A DNA stretch of 27,577 nucleotides from an uncultured Lachnospiraceae bacterium (GTDB taxonomy: Bacteria > Bacillota_A > Clostridia > Lachnospirales > Lachnospiraceae): NCBI GenBank assembly GCA_900553635.1, contig USDU01000007.1, forward strand, positions 1-27,577, given 5' to 3'. The notes under the pieces are model-generated. The model saw only the letters and a program-made list of their open reading frames with translations, ran no database searches and was not told where the DNA came from. Each line of letters starts with the position of its first letter. Position 1 is the first letter of the stretch. A program made the position numbers and the translations under genes. Shown one piece after another: positions 23,379 through 27,577 of this stretch.

Positions 23379-24138
23379 GTCGGCAGAAAGCGGACGGGCT
23401 TATGCCAACGACAGATTTGAAAATACGCGCAAAATACTTGGGCGATTCATAGCCCACAGCGTAGGCAATTTCCTCCACAGATTTCGTGGTAGTCATAAGC
23501 AGCATTTTGGCTGTATCAATTCGGATATCGTTCAGATATTCGATAATGGTTTTCCCGGTTTCCTGTTTGAAATGTTTTACAAGAAAGGATTTGCTGGTAA
23601 AAAACACAGAGACCAGTTCGTCCAGCGTGATTTTATCGGTCATGTGGACGTGGAGATACTGGATGACCCGGTCGACGGTAGTAGGTTCCTTTTCCTGGCT
23701 GAACAGGACGATCTGGGTAAGAAGCGCCCGGGTCAGTTGAAGAAGAAGCTCTGGCGAAGCAGTGGAATTCTGGTATTCTTCGTAGATATAGCGGAAGAAA
23801 AATTCCAGCCGTCCACCATGATCCTGTACCTGAATCGGTTTATCCAAAGGTACGCAGGGAATATCCAGCCAGAGGCAGTAGGCCTCGTTTTCCTCCGAGG
23901 CTTCGAATTTGTCCTGATGCCAGCAGCCCATCGGGTAAACCAGCGTATCGAAGAAGACAAAATTTTGCGTATCGTTCAGCAGAGCCGTTTTCCCGAAGCC
24001 TTTTTTCCGGTAAATCAGTTCCATGTAAGGATGACTGTGAAGCGAATAATCCCACAGGGGGGACAGACCGTTAAAAAGGCTGCAGAATTTAATCGTCGGC
24101 CGGGAGGACGCAATCTGAGAAAGAATATCTGAATTCAT
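23359..24138 (-). CDS. AraC family transcriptional regulator with cupin-like sensor domain
   Basis: The 259-residue product has an N-terminal AraC-type sensing domain (SLHSHPYMELIYRKKGFGK, about 32-50, is the usual cupin HxHxxxEL segment) and two C-terminal helix-turn-helix units from about residue 160: KITLDELVSVFFTSKSFLVKHF, then KSVEEIAYAVGYESPKYFARIF and a PSAF end. Such proteins usually activate nearby catabolic operons on binding a sugar. It is on the same strand and directly upstream of the glycyl radical enzyme operon, with the AraC remnant between them, so it is the best local candidate regulator for that operon. A weak AGAGGG lies upstream of the ATG. The DUF2508 gene ends only 42 bases upstream without an obvious terminator, so read-through from it is possible. 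Ligand unknown. Confidence 0.92.
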   Translation of the reverse strand: MNSDILSQIASSRPTIKFCSLFNGLSPLWDYSLHSHPYMELIYRKKGFGKTALLNDTQNFVFFDTLVYPMGCWHQDKFEASEENEAYCLWLDIPCVPLDKPIQVQDHGGRLEFFFRYIYEEYQNSTASPELLLQLTRALLTQIVLFSQEKEPTTVDRVIQYLHVHMTDKITLDELVSVFFTSKSFLVKHFKQETGKTIIEYLNDIRIDTAKMLLMTTTKSVEEIAYAVGYESPKYFARIFKSVVGISPSAFCRQQKHGQ

Positions 24139-24180
24139 AAGAAGCCCTCTTTTTCTTTGGTTTCTTTTAGGAAAAGTCTA

Positions 24181-24420
24181 TCACATTATTTTCTGTAAAT
24201 CAATCTGCCGCACCTGTTCCAGCAGAAACTTATACCGTTTCTGCACCGAATAAATCTCATAAGTATAGCAGTCGATCAGATCCGGATCAACCACCGTCTC
24301 GAAATTGGCGTAGGCTGTGTCCAGCGCGTTTTTTGTAAGCGTCAAATCTTCCATCAGCTGCCGCCGGGCCGAGAAGCGTTCATACTCCTCCAGCGGCTCC
24401 TCTTTTTTGAATAATCCCAT
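24181..24420 (-). CDS. yaaL: DUF2508 family protein (YaaL-like)
   Basis: A 79-residue soluble, highly charged, mostly helical protein. The core NFETVVDPDLIDCYTYEIYS with VQKRYKFLLEQVR following is the DUF2508 hallmark. Its function is not known; in Bacillus yaaL sits between recR and bofA. Here it is next to a bofA-like gene as well, but divergent, and no recR is seen in the window. A GGGGGA element lies before the ATG at 24420. A TATAAT on the minus strand at 24485-24480 could be its -10 box, but I see no convincing -35. Confidence 0.85.
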   Translation of the reverse strand: MGLFKKEEPLEEYERFSARRQLMEDLTLTKNALDTAYANFETVVDPDLIDCYTYEIYSVQKRYKFLLEQVRQIDLQKIM

Positions 24421-24495
24421 AAAATCCCCCGTATCTGAAAAGTCTTTTGTATAAATAGGATATTCCGATGGACTCTCCTATTATACAAAGAATTA

Positions 24496-24538
24496 TCGCG
24501 CTGCGGCGCGAGAATGTGCCAATGGCGCATTCCTTTTT
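24496..24538 (+). terminator. Orphan tandem hairpins with T run in the yaaL-bofA intergenic region
   Basis: TCGCGC-TGCG-GCGCGA (24496-24511) is followed at once by GAATGTGCC-AAT-GGCGCATTC (24512-24532, one G-T pair) and CTTTTTA. On the plus strand this looks like a Rho-independent terminator, yet no plus-strand gene lies upstream of it. The 247-base gap (24421-24667) otherwise holds no gene that I can recognise. Confidence 0.5.
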
Positions 24539-24667
24539 ATAGTAGGAGTATAGACCGGTGGAACAGGAAATATACGGAAAAACCTGGTTGGGTGAATTAT
24601 TTTCAGGCGGCGTATGTATAAATCGGGGAAATGGACTGTATACATAATAAAAAAAGCAGGCGGTTCT

Positions 24668-24859
24668 ATGAAAATTATCAACTTTCTTCTCCGCGCCGTA
24701 TTCGGCGCCATCGGGATCCAGATCATCAACGCCATTCTCCTTTCCCAGAATATTTCTGTTTTTGTAGGCCTGAATCCACTGACCCTTTGTACGGCAGGAA
24801 CCCTTGGAATCAGCGGGATTGGGCTGCTTTACGGAATCGCGGCCTTCGGAATTTTGTGA
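24668..24859 (+). CDS. bofA: BofA family protein (pro-sigma-K processing inhibitor type)
   Basis: A 63-residue integral membrane protein with two hydrophobic segments, about residues 5-27 and 35-62. The LNPLTLCTAGTLGISGIGLL segment is the family hallmark (NPxTxxxxGxLGxxGxxLL). In Bacillus, BofA holds the SpoIVFB protease inactive in the outer forespore membrane; in Clostridia, which may lack parts of that checkpoint, the role is less clear. I start at ATG 24668 (MKIINFLLRAVFG), since the longer frame from 24614 adds a polar N-terminus not found in the family. The ribosome site is weak (AGCAGGCGG). It is divergent from yaaL. Its presence points to a spore-forming lineage. Confidence 0.83.
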   Translation: MKIINFLLRAVFGAIGIQIINAILLSQNISVFVGLNPLTLCTAGTLGISGIGLLYGIAAFGIL

Positions 24860-24870
24860 ACCATTTACAA

Positions 24871-24899
24871 TAGACAAACAGAAGAGCACAGGCTATACT
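24871..24899 (+). promoter_or_regulatory. Probable promoter of the Tad pilus gene cluster
   Basis: TAGACA (24871-24876), 17 bases, TATACT (24894-24899). It begins 12 bases after the bofA stop and about 140 bases before the first Tad-linked reading frame. A six-pair stem ACCGGC/GCCGGT (24950-24970) lies in the leader and has no T run. Confidence 0.6.
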
Positions 24900-25039
24900 T
24901 TAGCTACCGTCAGAGATGGCGGTTCGATCGATCAGAATTCTTACAAAAGACCGGCAGAACGTGAGCCGGTACTGTCTTGGTTTGTGTCAGACCATAATTC
25001 CTGAGTGGACAAGGGGTGGAAGGAGGACAAGGAGACATA

Positions 25040-25162
25040 TTGCGTGAAAAAGGGGAAAACGAGAGAAAGAGACCTGAGCCATTCCTTATGGCGGTGGTAT
25101 TTCTGGGACTGGAGCTGTGGCTCAGTATGATGACCGGGCTGTTGCTGTGCTCAGGGATGTAG
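25040..25162 (+). CDS. Small single-pass membrane peptide upstream of the Tad genes (unrecognised)
   Basis: A 40-codon frame with a TTG start, preceded at five bases by AAGGAG (25029-25034). The N-terminus is charged (REKGENERKRPEP) and is followed by one hydrophobic stretch, FLMAVVFLGLELWLSMMTGL, and LLCSGM. It ends three bases before the next start codon, so it would be the first gene of the Tad unit. I do not recognise the family; it is not an obvious Flp pilin, as no processing site with Gly and Glu precedes the hydrophobic stretch. It could instead be a leader without a coding function. Confidence 0.4.
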   Translation: MREKGENERKRPEPFLMAVVFLGLELWLSMMTGLLLCSGM

Positions 25163-25165
25163 ACG

Positions 25166-26137
25166 ATGAGAGGAAGGCAGATGGCGGTCTGCAGCAGGGA
25201 AAGGGAGTATGTGCAGCGGTTTGCGGAGTATGTGAACCGACGCCAGGCTTCATTGCTGGCAGTCCATGGGTTTACCGACAGCGGGGAGCTTTCCGCATAT
25301 ACGAAAGAACATCCGGTGGATCTGTTGCTTCTGTCAGAGGAGATAGCAGCGGAGCTGCCAAAGAAAAAAGAATATGGAACTGTCATTCTGTTATCGGGGG
25401 AAGAGTATCAGACCGGGCCCCAGACAGAATATCCGAGAATCTACAAGTACCAGTCCTGTCCGCAGATCTTAAGGCAGGCCATGGATTTCTATGCGGAACA
25501 GGCAGCAGTGGTTCCGGGCGTCATGCTTCGTACAGAAGGGATGAAGCGGATTGCCGTTTATTCGCCTGTGGGGAGAACCGGTAAGACAGGATTTGCCCTG
25601 GCTCTGGGGAAGGAGATTGCGAAGAAGAGACGGACGCTGTACCTGAATCTGGAGGAATATTCGGGATTTGCGGAATTGTATCCTGTGGATGGGGGCTGGA
25701 CTTTATTGGAGCTTCTGTATTTTCTGAAACAGGGAAAGGCAGCCTTTGGTTGGAAGCTGGAGGGGATGATTCGTTCCATGGGGGAACTGGATTATATACC
25801 GCCCTTACGTTCTCCTGTGGAATATGAAACTGTGAAACGGGAGGACTGGAAGCAGCTTTTGGAGCTGCTTGAAAAGGAGAGCCGCTATGAGGTGGTGATT
25901 CTGGATTTAAGTGAAGCTGTGGACGGCTGGTATGAACTGCTGGATGCGTGCAGCGGGATCTATACGCCTGTGGAGCCGGATGAGACCGCGAAGGCGAAAA
26001 TGAAGCAGTATGAAGAGACGTTGAAGCTGCTTGAGCTGGAGCAGATACTGGAACGGACGCAGAAGCTGGAGCTGTCCGCCTATGACGGACTGGAATTGCT
26101 GGTGAAGGCCGAAGGAAAAAGGTGGTGCGAGCCGTGA
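25166..26137 (+). CDS. TadZ/CpaE-like P-loop protein of a Tad pilus system
   Basis: The 323-residue product has a receiver-like N-terminal domain (about 1-110; MAVCSREREYVQRFAEYV, VDLLLLSEE) and a MinD/ParA-like ATPase domain from about 127 (KRIAVYSPVGRTGKTGFALALG). The deviant Walker A appears as PVGRTGKT in place of KGGxGKT, and EVVILDLSE is the Walker B region. TadZ proteins place the Tad secretion machine in the cell. An alternative start at ATG 25181 (MAVCSRER) has AGAGGAAGG directly upstream and may be the true one. Its stop codon overlaps the start of tadA in a GTGA arrangement, so translation of the two is coupled. Family confidence is good; the N-terminal domain is divergent. Confidence 0.85.
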   Translation: MRGRQMAVCSREREYVQRFAEYVNRRQASLLAVHGFTDSGELSAYTKEHPVDLLLLSEEIAAELPKKKEYGTVILLSGEEYQTGPQTEYPRIYKYQSCPQILRQAMDFYAEQAAVVPGVMLRTEGMKRIAVYSPVGRTGKTGFALALGKEIAKKRRTLYLNLEEYSGFAELYPVDGGWTLLELLYFLKQGKAAFGWKLEGMIRSMGELDYIPPLRSPVEYETVKREDWKQLLELLEKESRYEVVILDLSEAVDGWYELLDACSGIYTPVEPDETAKAKMKQYEETLKLLELEQILERTQKLELSAYDGLELLVKAEGKRWCEP

Positions 26138-27399
26138 AAAGAAACTGGGAGGAACTGACCCGGGAGCTTCGAGATCGTGTGCAGAGACGTCTGGATCTGT
26201 CGCGGGAACTGTCAGACGGGGAAGTACAGGCGCTGATAGACGAAGAGATTATGCAGAAGAGCCGGGAAGGGTATTTGATGCTGGAAGAGAGGATGCGGCT
26301 GCAAAAAGAGCTGTTTAACTCCATGCGGCGTCTGGACATGCTCCAGGAGCTGATTGAAGATCCGGAAGTGACAGAGATTATGGTAAATGGACCGGAAAAT
26401 ATCTTTGTGGAGCGTGGCGGAAGGCTGACCCGGTGGGAAAAAAGTTTTTCATCCAAAGGAAAGCTGGAAGACGTGGTACAGCAGATTGTGAGCTTCTGCA
26501 ACCGGAGCGTATCCAAGGCAAGTCCCATTGCGGATGCCCGATTGGCAGATGGCTCCCGTGTCAATATTGTGCTGGATCCGGTGGCCCTGAACGGTCCGGT
26601 GATAACGATCCGCCGTTTCCCGAAAGAACCGGTACGGATGCGGCAGCTTCTGGAATGGGGTTCCATCAGTGAGGAAGCCGCAGCATTTTTGCGGAAGGTA
26701 GTAAAAGCCGGATATAACATCTTTGTAAGCGGCGGAACCGGCTCCGGAAAAACCACCGTGTTGAATGCTCTGTCAGAGTTTATCCCGGCAGATGAGCGGA
26801 TTATTACGATAGAGGATAATGCGGAATTACAGCTTGACCGGGTGGAGAATCTGGTGACACTGGAGGCCAGAAATGCCAATCTGGAGGGTGAGCGTGAGAT
26901 TACCATCCGGGATTTGATCAAAACATCCTTACGAATGCGTCCCGATCGGATCATCGTCGGTGAGATCCGCGGGGCAGAGGCCATCGATATGCTGCAGGCT
27001 ATGAATACCGGTCATGATGGCTCTTTGAGTACCGGTCATGCCAATTCTCCGCAGGATATGCTGTCGAGACTGGAGACAATGGCTTTATTTGCCTCGGATA
27101 TACCGATTCAGGCAATCCGCAAGCAGATTGCTTCTTCTATTGACATTATTGTGCAGCTGGAAAGATTAAGAGACAGGTCAAGAAGAGTGACGGCGATTGC
27201 AGAAGTATTGGACTGTACAGAGGATGCCTACATTTTGAATCCGATATTTGAGTTTCATGAGCAGGATAATCTTGTGATGGAGAGCAGTTCTTACGGTGAT
27301 ATTCCGGAAAGGGTTGTCGGTCAACTGGAGCGAACAGGCTATCATTTGATGCACAGGCGTAAATTGCATGCAGCGGCCCTTGAGTCAGCGGAGATTTAG
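26134..27399 (+). CDS. tadA: TadA/CpaF family secretion ATPase
   Basis: The cytoplasmic motor ATPase that drives assembly or retraction of Tad pili. The product of about 421 residues has the N-terminal CpaF domain, with EVTEIMVNGPENIFVERGG as the family landmark, and a RecA-like C-terminal domain. Walker A is GGTGSGKTT from residue 200, the Asp box is TIEDNAELQ, Walker B lies in RPDRIIVGEIRG, and the His box is NTGHDGSLSTGHANS. I chose the GTG at 26134: it overlaps the tadZ stop (GTGA) and has AGGTGG eight bases upstream. GTG codons at 26122 and 26125 are alternatives. The gene following it starts two bases after the stop. Assignment is very secure. Confidence 0.95.
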   Translation: MKRNWEELTRELRDRVQRRLDLSRELSDGEVQALIDEEIMQKSREGYLMLEERMRLQKELFNSMRRLDMLQELIEDPEVTEIMVNGPENIFVERGGRLTRWEKSFSSKGKLEDVVQQIVSFCNRSVSKASPIADARLADGSRVNIVLDPVALNGPVITIRRFPKEPVRMRQLLEWGSISEEAAAFLRKVVKAGYNIFVSGGTGSGKTTVLNALSEFIPADERIITIEDNAELQLDRVENLVTLEARNANLEGEREITIRDLIKTSLRMRPDRIIVGEIRGAEAIDMLQAMNTGHDGSLSTGHANSPQDMLSRLETMALFASDIPIQAIRKQIASSIDIIVQLERLRDRSRRVTAIAEVLDCTEDAYILNPIFEFHEQDNLVMESSSYGDIPERVVGQLERTGYHLMHRRKLHAAALESAEI

Positions 27400-27401
27400 A
27401 G

Positions 27402-27577
27402 ATGAATGAAAAACAAAAATTGTTGATTTCTGACAGTTTACAGGGCGTTCTTTTGGGATGTCTGATCGGATGGCTCTGTTACAGAAGCGTCGTTACCAGT
27501 CTTTTGGGGATCATGATCGTTCCGTTTTACATAAAGTATAAAAGGCGAATGAGGGAGAAAAGCAGGAAGCAGATGTT
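27402..27577 (+). CDS. TadB-like inner-membrane protein of the Tad system, 3' end outside window
   Basis: Only the first 58 codons are present: MNEKQKLLISDSLQGVLLGC, then LIGWLCYRSVVTSLLGIMIV and the basic segment KYKRRMREKSRKQM. Two hydrophobic stretches followed by a basic cytoplasmic segment is how TadB (type II secretion GspF-family) proteins begin. The position right after tadA, two bases from its stop and with GGAG eight bases before the ATG, supports this. The diagnostic GspF domain lies beyond the window. Confidence 0.72.
   Translation, partial: MNEKQKLLISDSLQGVLLGCLIGWLCYRSVVTSLLGIMIVPFYIKYKRRMREKSRKQM

Noticed and set aside
24614..24648. Sporulation sigma-E or sigma-K-like promoter before bofA (GTATAAA and CATAAT)
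   Set aside because: The spacing between the two elements is about 22 bases, too long for the known consensus.
24631..24873. Overlapping 80-codon frame in another phase over bofA
   Set aside because: The product is basic and polar without family features, while the bofA frame carries the NPxT motif and two membrane segments.
25521..26984. Open minus-strand frame of 487 codons opposite tadZ and tadA
   Set aside because: Antisense to conserved Walker motifs; the product is a Ser and Arg rich composition artefact.
1..27577. Search by eye for CRISPR arrays, tRNA or rRNA genes, IS elements and phage genes
   Set aside because: No direct repeat array, tRNA-like cloverleaf, transposase or integrase motif was seen; the region appears to be ordinary chromosome.

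Overview
The window looks like a chromosomal segment from an anaerobic, spore-forming Gram-positive of the Clostridia, most likely a Lachnospiraceae-type gut commensal. The signs are a BofA-family sporulation protein next to a DUF2508 (YaaL) gene, a T-box leader in front of metG, a glycyl radical enzyme with its radical-SAM activase, a ribose-type sugar ABC transporter, ROK kinases, and a Tad pilus cluster of the Firmicutes type. I saw no rRNA, tRNA, CRISPR array, IS element or phage gene. Assignments rest on motifs and memory of protein families; no database search was run.

Layout. (1) 1-1557 (-): 3'-truncated DUF885 HExxPGH protein. (2) 1695-2285 (-): ribosomal protein L25/Ctc. (3) 2498-4929 (+): promoter, methionine-specific T-box leader, metG and terminator. 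(4) 5000-16205 (+): a probable ten-gene carbohydrate operon: ROK kinase, lactonase, sugar-binding lipoprotein, ABC ATPase, two permeases, aldose 1-epimerase, GH4 6-phospho-glycosidase, a second ROK kinase and a HAD phosphatase. It has a consensus promoter at its head, a second one before the binding protein, and a convergent terminator at its end. (5) 16208-24138: a DeoR regulator (-), a divergent glycyl-radical-enzyme activase (+), then a minus-strand set consisting of a YbiW-like glycyl radical enzyme, a PfkB kinase and 6-phosphogluconate dehydrogenase, preceded by an AraC regulator and a fragment of a second AraC gene. (6) 24181-24859: divergent yaaL-like (DUF2508) and bofA-like genes. (7) 24871-27577 (+): promoter, a 40-residue membrane peptide, TadZ/CpaE-like ATPase, TadA/CpaF ATPase and the start of a TadB-like protein.

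How the genes may work together. The ABC transporter imports an unphosphorylated sugar or glycoside. The ROK kinases can phosphorylate it inside the cell, which would supply the GH4 enzyme, whose family needs 6-phosphorylated glycosides, without a PTS. GalM handles anomers and the HAD protein may remove sugar phosphates. The lactonase and 6-phosphogluconate dehydrogenase are two of the three oxidative pentose phosphate enzymes; no glucose-6-phosphate dehydrogenase is in the window. The glycyl radical enzyme carries the GCVE active-site form and long stretches resembling E. coli YbiW, which opens 1,5-anhydroglucitol-6-phosphate. The most interesting hypothesis is therefore that this block handles 1,5-anhydro-sugars or a related cyclic polyol phosphate by radical chemistry, fed by an ABC transporter and a ROK kinase rather than a PTS. 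No FSA-type aldolase is present in the window, so the pathway would be completed elsewhere or differ.
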